57,754 nt of DNA from Actinomadura rifamycini DSM 43936 (GCF_000425065.1 NZ_AULB01000041.1:1-57754), one strand, 5' to 3'. Shown: positions 33,482-44,217, counted from the first letter of the stretch. Made by a program: numbers and translations. Notes: generated by a model not told the origin, from the sequence alone.

Positions 33482-33830
33482 TCAGCAGCTTCCTTAGTAC
33501 GAGCTCATCCGGGACGTCGCCGGCCGGGGTCGGCTTCAGCACCCTGAGCAGATTCTCATCACGCAGGTCGTCGACCAGGACGCGCACGACGCCGACGGGC
33601 AGGTCGATCTCCGACGTCAGGTCGGCGAAGGTGATCGACCGCCGGCAGATCTCCAGCAGCCGCCGGTGCTCCGGGGCCAGCCGCGACCGCGCCGGGACCG
33701 GCACGCCGGTGGCCTCCAGGACGGAGATCAGGTCGAGGGTGTCGTCCCGGAGCCGGGTCCGCCCGCGCGTCAGGGTGTAGGGGCGGACGACGGGTCCCGC
33801 GTCGCCGTCGAGCCACCGGTCATCGCTCAC
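33462..33830 (-). CDS. DUF742 protein of the conservon
   Basis: A 122-residue DUF742 protein: RPYTLTRGRTRL at the N-terminus, then a winged-helix-like core (LAPEHRRLLEICRRSITFAD ... VGVVRVLVDDLRDENLLRVL) and the family tail ELVLRKLLNGLRAL. It is the third member of histidine kinase / roadblock / DUF742 / GTPase operons, thought to work with them in a membrane-bound signalling complex. GTG 33830 starts 6 nt after the roadblock stop; its 3' end overlaps the GTPase start by 20 bases. Confidence 0.9.
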   Translation of the reverse strand: MSDDRWLDGDAGPVVRPYTLTRGRTRLRDDTLDLISVLEATGVPVPARSRLAPEHRRLLEICRRSITFADLTSEIDLPVGVVRVLVDDLRDENLLRVLKPTPAGDVPDELVLRKLLNGLRAL

Positions 33831-33836
33831 CCCGGC

Positions 33837-34249
33837 TCACCCCGGGCCCGGCACCGACAGCCGGGGCAGGACCGGCGGGCGCTCGGCGAACCGCTCGGCC
33901 AACTCGGTCATCTCGTACGCGACCGCGCCGGCGTCGACGTCCGGCGGCCCCATCGCGACCAGGGACGCCCGGTCGCCGGCGGGGTTCATGAACACCAGCA
34001 TCGTGTCCAGCTCGATGACGCTCTGCAGCAGCTCGCCGCCCGCGAACCGGCGGCACGCGCCGCGGGCGAGCCCCTGCACGCCCGAGACCAGCGCGGCGAG
34101 GTGCTCGGACTCCTCCCGGCCGAGCCCGGAGGACGCCCCCACGACCAGCCCGTCGTTGGACAGCAGGACCGCGCCGCGCAGCGGCGCCGCACGGCGCACC
34201 ATGCCGTCGAGGAGCCGGAGCACCTCCCCTTCGGTGATCGGTGCCGCGG

Positions 34250-34253
<4 letters not shown>
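33837..34253 (-). CDS. Roadblock/LC7-domain protein of the conservon
   Basis: A 138-residue roadblock/LC7 protein: RRAAPLRGAVLLSNDGLVVG, ASSGLGREESEHLAALVSGV, VIELDTMLVFMNPAGDRASL and a final helix. In conservons it acts as partner or GTPase-activating module for the small GTPase. It overlaps the kinase gene by four bases (ATGA), as usual. Confidence 0.92.
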
Positions 34254-36691
<2,438 letters not shown>

Positions 36692-36907
36692 CGGGCGTTG
36701 CCACCGTGCGGAACGGGCACGTCGGTGATCACGTCGGTCATCTGGCCGTCTCTCTTACCTTCGGTGCGAAGCCGGGCTGGAACGGGGGACACCATAGCCA
36801 CCATTTTGATCAGCTGTCGCCAGGTTGAGTGGATACGGATCGTCCTGGGATGGAATCATCCGAAGGGTCGGCCGACCCCGCCCCCGCCCCGAAGAGGAGA
36901 AACTCTC

Positions 36908-37312
36908 GTGACATCCCTGCTCGGCGAATCTTCCGACCGGCTGGACTGGCTGATCGACGGACTCGTCGAACGCGTGCCGCAGGTCACAAGGGCGGTTCTG
37001 CAGTCCGCGGACGGGCTGCTGCTGGGGGCGTCCTCCGGCCTGGACCGCGCGGACGCCGACTACCTCTCCGCGCTGGCCGCCGGCCTGCAGAGCCTCGCGC
37101 ACGGCGCGCGGACCCAGTTCGGTGCGAGCGAGGTGCGCCAGACGATCATCGAGATGAGCGGGGCGTTCCTGTTCGTCACCGCCGCGGGCGAGGGCGCCTC
37201 GCTGACCGTGATGAGCGACGCCACCGTCGATCCGGCGCAGATCAGCTACGAGATGGCCACCCTCGTCCGGCGGGTCGGCGAGCACCTCGCGACCCGCCCC
37301 CGCGGGAGCTGA
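36908..37312 (+). CDS. Second roadblock/LC7-domain protein, divergent from the conservon
   Basis: A 134-residue roadblock protein (LDWLIDGLVERVPQVTRAVL, SADGLLLGASSGLDRADADY, SYEMATLVRRVGEHL). GTG 36908 has AGGAG 8 nt upstream. It is a paralogue of the conservon roadblock at 33837-34253 and reads away from the kinase gene; sharing the divergent promoter region suggests joint function, perhaps as a competing partner for the GTPase. Confidence 0.88.
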   Translation: MTSLLGESSDRLDWLIDGLVERVPQVTRAVLQSADGLLLGASSGLDRADADYLSALAAGLQSLAHGARTQFGASEVRQTIIEMSGAFLFVTAAGEGASLTVMSDATVDPAQISYEMATLVRRVGEHLATRPRGS

Positions 37313-37801
37313 CCCCGCCCCGGGACGGCACCGCCCGGCCGCCGGGGGGCGACTCCCCCGGCGGGGCCGAACGGCGGACGGGTCGAATGATTTTGCTTTC
37401 GCGTGCACAACCCCGATCTCACGCCGTTTCGTCATGACCGACGTCAAGGAACGGTCCAAAGCGACCGGTAAAGCGAAACGGCACCACCGTAGCTGATCAT
37501 GCCGAATGGATCGGGCCAACGGCGTTGAACCGGAATGCCCGAGCCGTCGATGCCTTTCCCGACCGCATTCGATAGCGCAGGTCAGTGACCGGCCACCGGC
37601 GCCGGAGAACGTCCGGAAAGGACGCCTCGGGCTCCGCGATCCGCCGGACCGGCCGAGACGTCCGCGCCGGAACTCCTCCCCTCGTCTTTACCGCGTCACC
37701 GCATTCGCGTGCCGTGACTCCAGACCTTGACCCTGTGCCGTCGGCCCCATCCGAAGCCCCGCCCGGCACGTCCCGCCGCGCCCGTCCGGCCGGACGGGCG
37801 C
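37313..37801. other. Intergenic region without recognisable gene
   Basis: About 490 bases between the roadblock gene and the convergent ABC permease gene. No protein or RNA gene is recognisable. The segment near 37380-37500 is clearly poorer in GC than its surroundings. Confidence 0.4.
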
Positions 37802-38656
37802 TCAGTCCGAGGCGGCGGGGCGCCGGCGGGTGAGGCGGCGCTCGAGCAGGACGAGCAGGTAGTTGAACACCAGCCCGAGCACGGAGATCGCGATGATGCC
37901 CGCGTACATCTCGTGGATCGCGAAGTTCTGCTGCGACGAGCCGACCAGGAAGCCGAGCCCCTCCTTCGCGCCGACCATCTCCGCGACGATCATCACCAGG
38001 ACGGACGTCGACCCGGCCAGCCGGATCCCGGTGAAGATCGCCGGGACGGCGGCGGGCAGGACGACCTTCTGGAAGACGCGCACCGCGGGCAGCCCGAGCG
38101 AGCGCGCCGACCGGATCAGCGTCGGGTCGACCGTGCGGACGGCGCCGATGGTGTTGAGCAGGATCGGCCACGTGCACGCGTACAGGACGATCGCCACCTT
38201 CGACGTCTCGCCGATGCCGAGGATCAGGACGAAGACCGGCAGCAGCGCGATCGCGGCCGTGTTGCGGAACACCTCCAGCAGCGGGTTGAGCAGGTCGGCG
38301 ACCGTCCGGTACCAGCCGATCAGCAGGCCGAGCGGGACGGCGGCCGCGATCGCCAGCCCGAACCCGGCGAGCGAGCGGACGATGCTGGCGCGGGCGTTCT
38401 CCCACAGCCGTCCGCTCGCGGCGAGGTCCCCCAGCGCGGGCAGGACCTCGGAGAGCGGCGGGAGGAAGATCGGGTCGACGAGGTTCGCGCGGGGCGCGGC
38501 CTCCCAGAGGGCGAGGAACGCGGCGATCGCGACGGTGCCGCGGGCGGCGCGGGCCGCGGCGGCGCCGATCCGGCGGGCCGGACGGGACGCGCGCGGCGGG
38601 GCGGGCGCGGGGTCGGCGGGCGGGGCGGGGGCGGCGGCCCGGAGGGTGTCAGCCAC
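37802..38656 (-). CDS. ABC transporter permease, sulfonate/nitrate/taurine type
   Basis: A 284-residue permease with about 6 TM helices, of the SsuC/TauC/NrtB group: LWEAAPRANLVDPIFLPPLS near the start and the EAA loop DPTLIRSARSLGLPAVRVFQ. GTG start overlaps the ATPase stop by 8 bases. Last gene of a binding protein-ATPase-permease operon that begins with a Cys leader peptide. The neighbouring sulfur genes favour sulfonate uptake. Confidence 0.92.
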   Translation of the reverse strand: MADTLRAAAPAPPADPAPAPPRASRPARRIGAAAARAARGTVAIAAFLALWEAAPRANLVDPIFLPPLSEVLPALGDLAASGRLWENARASIVRSLAGFGLAIAAAVPLGLLIGWYRTVADLLNPLLEVFRNTAAIALLPVFVLILGIGETSKVAIVLYACTWPILLNTIGAVRTVDPTLIRSARSLGLPAVRVFQKVVLPAAVPAIFTGIRLAGSTSVLVMIVAEMVGAKEGLGFLVGSSQQNFAIHEMYAGIIAISVLGLVFNYLLVLLERRLTRRRPAASD

Positions 38657-39470
38657 GGGGGACCGCCTCCTCCCGGGGGCGCGGGACGCGGGGCGGGACG
38701 GCGCGGACCTCGTCCCGGAGCAGCGACCAGACCGCGTGCCGGTACGCCGCGAACTCGGGGGCGGAGCGCAGGTCGGCGTGCGCGTCGCGGGGGCCGAGGT
38801 CGATGCCGACGACCTCCTTGATCCGGCCGGGGCGCGCGGTCATGACGGCGACGCGTCCGCCCAGGTAGACGGCCTCGTCGATGCCGTGCGTGATGAACAC
38901 GATGGTCTTGCCGGTCGCCGACCAGATGCGGACGAGTTCGTCCTGCAGCGCCTCGCGGGTCTGGGCGTCGAGCGCGGCGAACGGCTCGTCCATCAGCAGG
39001 ACGCCGGGGTCGTAGGCGAGGCTGCGGGCGATCGCGACCCGCTGCTTCATGCCGCCGGACAGCTCGTGCGGGTAGCGGTCCTCGAAGCCGGACAGGCCGA
39101 CGAGGTCGAGGTGGGCGCGGGCGATCTCGGCGCGCTCGCGGCGGCCGACGCCCTTGGCCTCCAGCCCGAACTCGACGTTGCGGCGGGCGGTGCGCCACGG
39201 GAGCAGCGCGTACTGCTGGAAGACGATGCCGCGGTCGAGCGCGGGGCCGGTGACCTCGGTGCCGTCGATCTCGACGCGGCCGGCGGTGGGCCGGGTGAGG
39301 CCGCCGATCAGGTCGAGGAGCGTGGACTTGCCGCAGCCGCTCGGCCCGACGACGGTGAGGAACTCGCCTTCGGCGACGTCGAGGGAGACGCCGCGCAGGG
39401 CGGGGAACCCGCCGCCGCCCCGGACGGGGAAGCTCTTGCCGACCCCGGTGATGCTGATCTTGGCGGTCAC
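38649..39470 (-). CDS. ABC transporter ATPase, sulfonate/nitrate/taurine type
   Basis: A 273-residue ATPase of the SsuB/TauB/NrtD group: Walker A VVGPSGCGKSTLL, Q-loop VFQQYALLPWRT, signature ELSGGMKQRVAIARSL, Walker B VLLMDEPFAALDAQTR, H-loop FITHGIDEAV. GTG 39470 overlaps the binding-protein stop (GTGA), indicating coupled translation. Confidence 0.93.
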   Translation of the reverse strand: MTAKISITGVGKSFPVRGGGGFPALRGVSLDVAEGEFLTVVGPSGCGKSTLLDLIGGLTRPTAGRVEIDGTEVTGPALDRGIVFQQYALLPWRTARRNVEFGLEAKGVGRRERAEIARAHLDLVGLSGFEDRYPHELSGGMKQRVAIARSLAYDPGVLLMDEPFAALDAQTREALQDELVRIWSATGKTIVFITHGIDEAVYLGGRVAVMTARPGRIKEVVGIDLGPRDAHADLRSAPEFAAYRHAVWSLLRDEVRAVPPRVPRPREEAVPRG

Positions 39471-40513
39471 CGCGTGCCCCCTCCGGCCGCGTACGGGTTG
39501 AACTCGTTGGTGTAGAGGTCGCCGGGCGCGACCGTGGCCTCGGGGATCTGGCCGACCTCGGCGAGCCAGTCGCTCCAGGTGGTGAACTCCCGGTCGCTCA
39601 TCACGCCGCCCTTCCCCGCGACGCCCCACGACAGCCAGTACCGGAGCGCGTCGCCGGTCTCGTTGCGGCCGCGGGCCTCCAGGATCCGCGTCAGGTGGGC
39701 GACGACCTCCTCGCGCGGGCGCTCCCGCGACCACTCGATCGTCCTGGCGACGCCCGCGGTGAAGGCCCGCACGGTGTCGGGGTTGCGCTCGATGAAGTCG
39801 TCCCGGAAGACGTACGAGCCCGCGGTGAACGGGCCGAGGAAGTCGACGTCGCGGAACAGCGGGCGGACGCCGCCGTTGTCCTTCGCCTTCTCCTGGAAGA
39901 TCCCGGCGAGCGCCGCCACGTCGATCTGGCCCTGGCGGAGCGCCTGCTCCGTGGCGACGGGCGGCAGCGCGATCGGGCGGACCTCGGCGACCTCGGCGGC
40001 GGTGAGCCCCCTGCCCCGCAGGTAGAGGTCGAGGACGGCCTGTGAGTGGCCGCCGAGGGTGTTCATGCCGACCTTCTTGCCGAGGAGGTCCCGCGGGTTC
40101 TTGATCGGGCTGCCTTCCAGGACGAAGAAGCCCTGGTAGTACTTCGCGTCGGTGCCGTAGTAGCCGATGACGGACGTCAGCGGCGCGCCGGCCTCCTGGA
40201 GTTTGACGGACGCGCCGTTGAACGCGCCGCCGAAGTCGATCTGGCCGGTGGCGGCGGTCTGGACGTCCTGCGGCCCGCTGCCGGTGTTGCCGACCCACTC
40301 CAGCGCGACGTCGCCGAGGAAGCCGAGGTCGGCCGCGAGTTCGGGGAGCGTGACCGTCCCGGTCCAGCCCTGGTAGCGGAGGGTGCCGGTGCGGCGCGCC
40401 CGCTCGGACGCCCTGCCGCAGCCGGCCGCGAGCGGGGCGAGCGGCGCGCCGGCCGCGGCGGCCGAGAGTGTCGTGAGGAAGCGCCGGCGTGTGGTTCCCG
40501 TGATGCTGCTCAA
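39467..40513 (-). CDS. ABC transporter substrate-binding protein, SsuA/NrtA/TauA-like
   Basis: A 348-residue extracellular protein. A twin-Arg-like signal (TTRRRFLTTLSAAAAGAPLA) ends in the lipobox LAAGC, so it is probably a Tat-exported lipoprotein. The ligand domain has QTAATGQIDFGGAFNGASVK and RDLLGKKVGMNTLGGHSQAV, both typical for aliphatic-sulfonate binding proteins. First enzyme-coding gene of its operon, 37 nt downstream of the Cys leader peptide gene. Confidence 0.9.
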   Translation of the reverse strand: MSSITGTTRRRFLTTLSAAAAGAPLAPLAAGCGRASERARRTGTLRYQGWTGTVTLPELAADLGFLGDVALEWVGNTGSGPQDVQTAATGQIDFGGAFNGASVKLQEAGAPLTSVIGYYGTDAKYYQGFFVLEGSPIKNPRDLLGKKVGMNTLGGHSQAVLDLYLRGRGLTAAEVAEVRPIALPPVATEQALRQGQIDVAALAGIFQEKAKDNGGVRPLFRDVDFLGPFTAGSYVFRDDFIERNPDTVRAFTAGVARTIEWSRERPREEVVAHLTRILEARGRNETGDALRYWLSWGVAGKGGVMSDREFTTWSDWLAEVGQIPEATVAPGDLYTNEFNPYAAGGGTR

Positions 40514-40550
40514 GAATGCCCTTTCCCTGGACGCCTGTACTGCGGGTTCG

Positions 40551-40646
40551 TCAGGTGGCGGGGCGACACAGGGCGCCGGCCTGGCGCCGGAGGTCGACGT
40601 ACAGGCGCGCGGTGAGCGCGTCGCGGAGCGAGTGGTGGGGAGTCAC
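40551..40646 (-). CDS. Cys-containing leader peptide of the sulfonate-uptake operon
   Basis: A 31-residue peptide: MTPHHSLRDALTARLYVDLR then RQAGALCRPAT. It has the build of actinobacterial sulfur-operon leader peptides (L-x-x-R-x-x-V/L-D-L-x-R-x-x-x-x-L/I-C-R) with a single Cys near the end. The GTG falls at the expected transcription start of the promoter at 40654-40682, so translation is likely leaderless. Slow Cys decoding under sulfur limitation would adjust expression of the ABC genes downstream. Too short for usual gene finding. Confidence 0.85.
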   Translation of the reverse strand: MTPHHSLRDALTARLYVDLRRQAGALCRPAT

Positions 40647-40653
40647 GGTTGCG

Positions 40654-40682
40654 ACTATCGATCACGTTTCCCACTAAGTCAA
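40654..40682 (-). promoter_or_regulatory. Promoter of the sulfonate-uptake operon
   Basis: On the minus strand, TTGACT (40677-40682), 17-nt spacer, GATAGT (40654-40659); the start point would fall on the leader-peptide GTG at 40646. The 17-base block TTGACTTAGTGGGAAAC (40666-40682) recurs exactly before the cysteine dioxygenase operon. Confidence 0.8.
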
Positions 40683-40690
40683 CAGCTTTG

Positions 40691-40708
40691 GTAGGAAATA
40701 TTTCCTAC
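40691..40708. promoter_or_regulatory. 18-bp perfect palindrome between ABC and TauD operons
   Basis: GTAGGAAATATTTCCTAC is its own reverse complement and lies 9 bases from the -35 of the ABC operon, in the middle of the divergent region. A further half site GTAGGAA lies at 40716-40722, towards tauD. It is a strong candidate operator for a sulfur regulator acting on both sides; no copy was seen before the dioxygenase operon at 43.0 kb. Confidence 0.75.
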
Positions 40709-40796
40709 TTCACAAGTAGGAATAGTTGACCGACTCGCGGGGGGCGTGCTTCGCTGGACGGACCGTCCCCCCTGCTCCCTGAGAGAGAGGTAAGCC

Positions 40797-41702
40797 GTGT
40801 CCGAATTCGACGTGCGCAAGATCGGCGGCCGCATCGGCGCGGAGGTCGTCGGCGTCGACCTCCGCGAGGTGTCCGACCGGGTCTTCGGCGAGATCAGCGA
40901 GGCCCTGCTGGAGCACAAGGTCCTGGGCTTCCGCGGCCAGGACCTCACCGACGAGGGCCAGCTCGCGTTCGCCGCCAAGTTCGGCGAGCTGACCGGCGCG
41001 CACCCGACCGTCCCCGGCGTCGACGGCCGGCGGGAGGTCCTGCCGGTCGACGGCGAGACGTCGCGCGCCAACCACTGGCACACCGACGTCACGTTCGTGC
41101 GGACCCCGCCGAAGATCAGCACCCTGCGCGGGCTCGTCATCCCGCCCTACGGCGGCAACACCCTCATCGCGAACAGCGCCGCCGCCTACCGCGACCTGCC
41201 GGAGGAGCTGCGCGCGTTCGCCGACCGGCTCTGGGCCGTCCACACCAACGACTACGACTACATCACCCCCGTGGAGTCCGGCGCCGACCCGGACAAGCGG
41301 GCCGAGCACCGCAAGGCGTTCGTGTCGCGCACGTGGAAGACCGCCCACCCCGTGGTGCGGGTCCACCCCGAGTCGGGCGAGCGGAACCTGTTCATCGGCG
41401 GCTTCGCGCAGAGCATCGTGGGCCTGCCGGGCAAGGAGGGCCGCGCGATCCTCGACATCCTCCAGTCGTACGTGACCCGCCCGGAGAACGTGCTGCGCTG
41501 GGTCTGGGAGCCGGGCGACGTCATCGTGTTCGACAACCGCATCACCCAGCACTACGCCCCGGACGACTACGGCGACCTCCCGCGCCGCCTGCACCGCGTC
41601 ACCGTCGCGGGCGACGTCCCCGTCGGCGTGGACGGGCGGGGCAGCTACCTCGTCGAGGGCGACGACGCGGCGCACTACACGCCGAAGGTCGCCGCGGCCT
41701 GA
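40797..41702 (+). CDS. TauD/TfdA-family Fe(II)/2-oxoglutarate dioxygenase
   Basis: A 301-residue dioxygenase. Iron ligands H and D are in NHWHTDVTFV and the distal His in LPRRLHRVTVAGD; the 2-oxoglutarate Arg follows in the same strand pair. The opening RKIGGRIGAEVVGVDL is typical of TauD/AtsK-like enzymes that oxidise taurine, alkylsulfonates or alkyl sulfates, releasing sulfite or sulfate. GTG 40797 has GAGAGAGG upstream. Divergent from the sulfonate importer, which would supply its substrate. Confidence 0.92.
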   Translation: MSEFDVRKIGGRIGAEVVGVDLREVSDRVFGEISEALLEHKVLGFRGQDLTDEGQLAFAAKFGELTGAHPTVPGVDGRREVLPVDGETSRANHWHTDVTFVRTPPKISTLRGLVIPPYGGNTLIANSAAAYRDLPEELRAFADRLWAVHTNDYDYITPVESGADPDKRAEHRKAFVSRTWKTAHPVVRVHPESGERNLFIGGFAQSIVGLPGKEGRAILDILQSYVTRPENVLRWVWEPGDVIVFDNRITQHYAPDDYGDLPRRLHRVTVAGDVPVGVDGRGSYLVEGDDAAHYTPKVAAA

Positions 41703-41838
41703 CCGCGAGCTCCGTCCGCGCGGGCCCGGGGCGGGGTGGGCTCCGGTCCCGCGCGGACGGCCCGGCCGAACCGCCGGACCGTCCGCGCGGTTCCCCGCAC
41801 CCCCACCGACCTGCGGTGACGCCGTTCCGGGAGGGGGG

Positions 41839-42945
41839 TCACGCCACCTGGACGCGGTGCTGGACGGCCGCGTCGAACAGGTACCCGTCGTCGTTGGGGG
41901 CCGCCGCGGCGGGCTGGCGGACCCCCGCCGCGTCGACGGCGCGGGCGGCGAGCGTGACCGGGCCCGTCCGGTCGGGACACCACTCGACCTCCCAGCGGCA
42001 CCACACGGCGCCGCCCTCCCGCAGGCGCGCGGGCCGCCAGGTCGCCCCACCGTCCACGCTGACCTCGACCGCCCGCACCGGTCCGTGCGGCGCCCACGAC
42101 CGGCCGGTCAGGACGACCGGGCGGCCGAGCGGCACGCGCGCGTCCCAGGGCAGCTCGAAGGCGCTCTTGGCGACCTGCTCCGCCAGCGGGGGCCCGCCGG
42201 CGGCCGGGTACCCGGGACCGACCATCCGGTAGAAGCGGGTCGTCCACGGCGACGACAGCGGCCGGTCGGCGACCTCGATCTCCCCCAGCCACTTGATCGA
42301 CGCGACCCCCACCCAGCCGGGCACCACCAGCCTGGCCGGGAACCCGTGGTCGGGCGGCAGCGGCTCCCCGTTCATCTCGTACGCCACCAGGACGTCGTCC
42401 AGGGCCTTGCCGACGGGCAGCGGCCGGCGCACGGGCCCGAAATCCTCGCCGTCGACGCGGTACGCCGGGTCGAGCCCGGCCGGGAGCACGTCCACCGCCT
42501 CGGGGCGGAGCCCGGCGCGCTCCAGGACGGCCGCCAGCGGGACCCCGCGCCAGCGTGCGGCGCCGACGGCGCCCAGGTGCCAGGGGACGCCCGGCTTGGC
42601 GGCGCCCTGCTGGCGCTCGAACAGGGCGCGGCCGTTCCCGGCGCACTCGATCACCGCGTCCAGGGTGCGGGACGGCATGTCGAGCAGGTCCGCGTAGCCG
42701 AACTCCACGGCCCGGGCGCGCGTCGGGGCGCCCCGCAGGCCGGTGCCGAACAGGCGCAGCCGCCACGTCCGCGCGTCGATCAACGGCGTCCGGGTGTGGT
42801 TGCGCACGAAGAAGCGGTCGTTGGGCACCAGGAGCCCTTGGCCGGGCATGGCGTCCCAGCGCATCTCCGCGTTGGGTCCGTGCACGACGAACCGGTCCGA
42901 CGGCACCGGCTTGAGGATGCCGCTCGCCTGCCGAGTCCTCCGCAT
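41839..42945 (-). CDS. Sulfite-oxidase-family molybdopterin enzyme
   Basis: A 368-residue protein. N-terminal Moco domain with the Mo-binding Cys in VIECAGNGRALF, plus VPWHLGAVGAARWRGVPLAA and DHGFPARLVVPGWVGVASIK; C-terminal Mo-co dimerisation domain (VRAVEVSVDGGATWRPA). No signal peptide and no heme domain, so a cytoplasmic sulfite dehydrogenase-like enzyme. ATG 42945 has GAGGAG upstream. It would oxidise sulfite made by the dioxygenases on both sides. Other oxidase-family substrates are not excluded. Confidence 0.9.
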   Translation of the reverse strand: MRRTRQASGILKPVPSDRFVVHGPNAEMRWDAMPGQGLLVPNDRFFVRNHTRTPLIDARTWRLRLFGTGLRGAPTRARAVEFGYADLLDMPSRTLDAVIECAGNGRALFERQQGAAKPGVPWHLGAVGAARWRGVPLAAVLERAGLRPEAVDVLPAGLDPAYRVDGEDFGPVRRPLPVGKALDDVLVAYEMNGEPLPPDHGFPARLVVPGWVGVASIKWLGEIEVADRPLSSPWTTRFYRMVGPGYPAAGGPPLAEQVAKSAFELPWDARVPLGRPVVLTGRSWAPHGPVRAVEVSVDGGATWRPARLREGGAVWCRWEVEWCPDRTGPVTLAARAVDAAGVRQPAAAAPNDDGYLFDAAVQHRVQVA

Positions 42946-43022
42946 GATCCACCACTCCTCGTCCGGGGCGGTCTTCTCTGACGCTTGCCCACCGGCGCGA
43001 CATGCTATCTCGCTTATTCCGA

Positions 43023-43051
43023 TTGACTTAGTGGGAAACATGCGCGAGGAT
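43023..43051 (+). promoter_or_regulatory. Promoter of the cysteine dioxygenase operon
   Basis: TTGACT (43023-43028), 17-nt spacer, GAGGAT (43046-43051); the start point is expected at about 43058, the ATG of the leader peptide. The first 17 bases are identical to the promoter block of the sulfonate-uptake operon, so a common factor probably acts on both. Confidence 0.75.
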
Positions 43052-43057
43052 GCCGCC

Positions 43058-43219
43058 ATGCATCGGGATCCGCCTCTGTGGCGACGACCGCACCTGGACC
43101 TCGGACGGCTCGCGAGCGGCCTGTGTCCGCCCTGCCCGGCCGGCGGCCGGGCACGGCACGCGGAACGGAACGGAACGGAGAGGACCCCGGCAAGTGACGA
43201 CGAGCACGGCCGCCCCTGA
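43058..43219 (+). CDS. Cys-containing leader peptide of the cysteine dioxygenase operon
   Basis: 53 residues beginning MHRDPPLWRRPHLDLGRLAS, followed by GLCPPCPAGG. The R-x-H-L-D-L-x-R-L-A-S-x-L-C core is the actinobacterial sulfur leader-peptide pattern, here with two Cys and an unusually long tail. The stop (43217-43219) lies 26 bases inside the cysteine dioxygenase gene, so the ribosome finishing the leader is placed over that gene's start (43194). ATG 43058 coincides with the predicted transcription start; an in-frame ATG at 43040 exists but would lie within the promoter. Confidence 0.8.
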   Translation: MHRDPPLWRRPHLDLGRLASGLCPPCPAGGRARHAERNGTERTPASDDEHGRP

Positions 43220-43664
43220 GGCGGCCCGGCCCACCGCGATCGCGGAACTGTCCACGACGGTCGCGGAACTGGCCGCGAACCCCGACGCGTGGCTGCCGCG
43301 CGTGCGGCTCGACCCGCAGGGCCGCTGGTACGAGCGGCTGCACCGCGACGACGACCACGAGATCTGGCTGATCAGCTGGCTCCCGGGCCAGTCCACCGGG
43401 CTGCACGACCACGGCGGCTCGCGCGGCGCCTTCGCCGTCGCGCTCGGCACGCTCGAGGAGCGCGACCCCGGCGCGGCCCGCCGGCTGGCGGCGGGCGAGT
43501 CCCGCGCCTTCGGCGCCGACTACGTGCACGAGGTCCGCAACGCCTCCACCGCCCCGGCGATCAGCGTCCACGCGTACGCGCCGCCGCTGGCGTCCATGAA
43601 CCGCTACGACCTCGTCGACGGACGCCTCGTCCGGCTCGCCACCGAGGAGGCGGGCCAGTGGTGA
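43194..43664 (+). CDS. Cysteine dioxygenase type I family protein
   Basis: A 156-residue cupin with the metal motif H-D-H in STGLHDHGGSRGAFAVALG and a later His in DYVHEVRNAS, matching cysteine dioxygenases (cysteine to cysteine sulfinate, with sulfite formed further on). GTG 43194 was chosen because GGAGAGG precedes it. The bacterial form lacks the Cys-Tyr pair position for certain. It overlaps the rhodanese gene by GTGA, and both follow the Cys leader peptide. Confidence 0.9.
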   Translation: MTTSTAAPEAARPTAIAELSTTVAELAANPDAWLPRVRLDPQGRWYERLHRDDDHEIWLISWLPGQSTGLHDHGGSRGAFAVALGTLEERDPGAARRLAAGESRAFGADYVHEVRNASTAPAISVHAYAPPLASMNRYDLVDGRLVRLATEEAGQW

Positions 43665-44071
43665 CGCGGACGATCGACGACGTCCTCGCGGCGGCGCGCG
43701 CCCGGCTGCGGCGGCTCGATCCGCGGTCGGCCCACGACGAGTGGCGGCGGGGCGCGCTGCTGGTCGACATCCGGCCCGCGGCGCAGCGGGCCGCCGAGGG
43801 GAGCGTGCCCGGCGCGCTGGTGATCGAGCGCAACGTCCTGGAATGGCGCCTCGACCCGGCCTCCGACGCCCGGATCCCGCAGGCCGCCGGCCACGGCGTG
43901 CGGGTGATCGTGCTGTGCTCGGAGGGCTACACCTCCAGCCTGGCGGCCGCGTCCCTGCAGGACCTCGGGCTGACCCGCGCGACCGACGTCGCCGGCGGGT
44001 TCCGCGCCTGGCGGGCCGCCGGGCTCCCCTCCTCCGGGCGCCCGGCGGCGCCCGTTCCCTGCTCGTCCTGA
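43661..44071 (+). CDS. Rhodanese-domain sulfurtransferase
   Basis: A 136-residue single rhodanese domain: LLVDIRPAAQRAAEGSVPGA, active loop with catalytic Cys in VIVLCSEGYTSSLAAASLQD, and VAGGFRAWRAAGLP. It moves sulfane sulfur, for example from thiosulfate or persulfide to an acceptor. The GTG overlaps the cysteine dioxygenase stop, so the two are made together; CDO-rhodanese pairs are common in sulfide/thiol oxidation. Confidence 0.92.
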   Translation: MTRTIDDVLAAARARLRRLDPRSAHDEWRRGALLVDIRPAAQRAAEGSVPGALVIERNVLEWRLDPASDARIPQAAGHGVRVIVLCSEGYTSSLAAASLQDLGLTRATDVAGGFRAWRAAGLPSSGRPAAPVPCSS

Positions 44072-44151
44072 CCGGACGAGCCTCCCCGCTCCGGGGGCGG
44101 CCCCGCTGGAGCGCCGGGTCGTGCGGACGGCCCGAGCGGCTTCCCCCGGAA

Positions 44152-44203
44152 CGCGGGTCCGGTCCGGCCTCCTACACGGCGCGGCGACCGGACCGGACCC
44201 GCG
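44152..44203. terminator. Bidirectional hairpin terminator
   Basis: Perfect 16-bp stem (CGCGGGTCCGGTCCGG / CCGGACCGGACCCGCG) with a 20-nt loop, between the converging rhodanese and membrane-protein genes. Confidence 0.8.
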
Positions 44204-44217
44204 GCGTCACCGCGCGG

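Noticed and set aside
40746..40793. Short frame MLRWTDRPPCSLRER with one Cys before the TauD-like gene
   Set aside because: It lacks the conserved leader-peptide pattern, its start does not match a predicted transcription start, and its stop overlaps the ribosome site of the next gene; kept only as a remote possibility.
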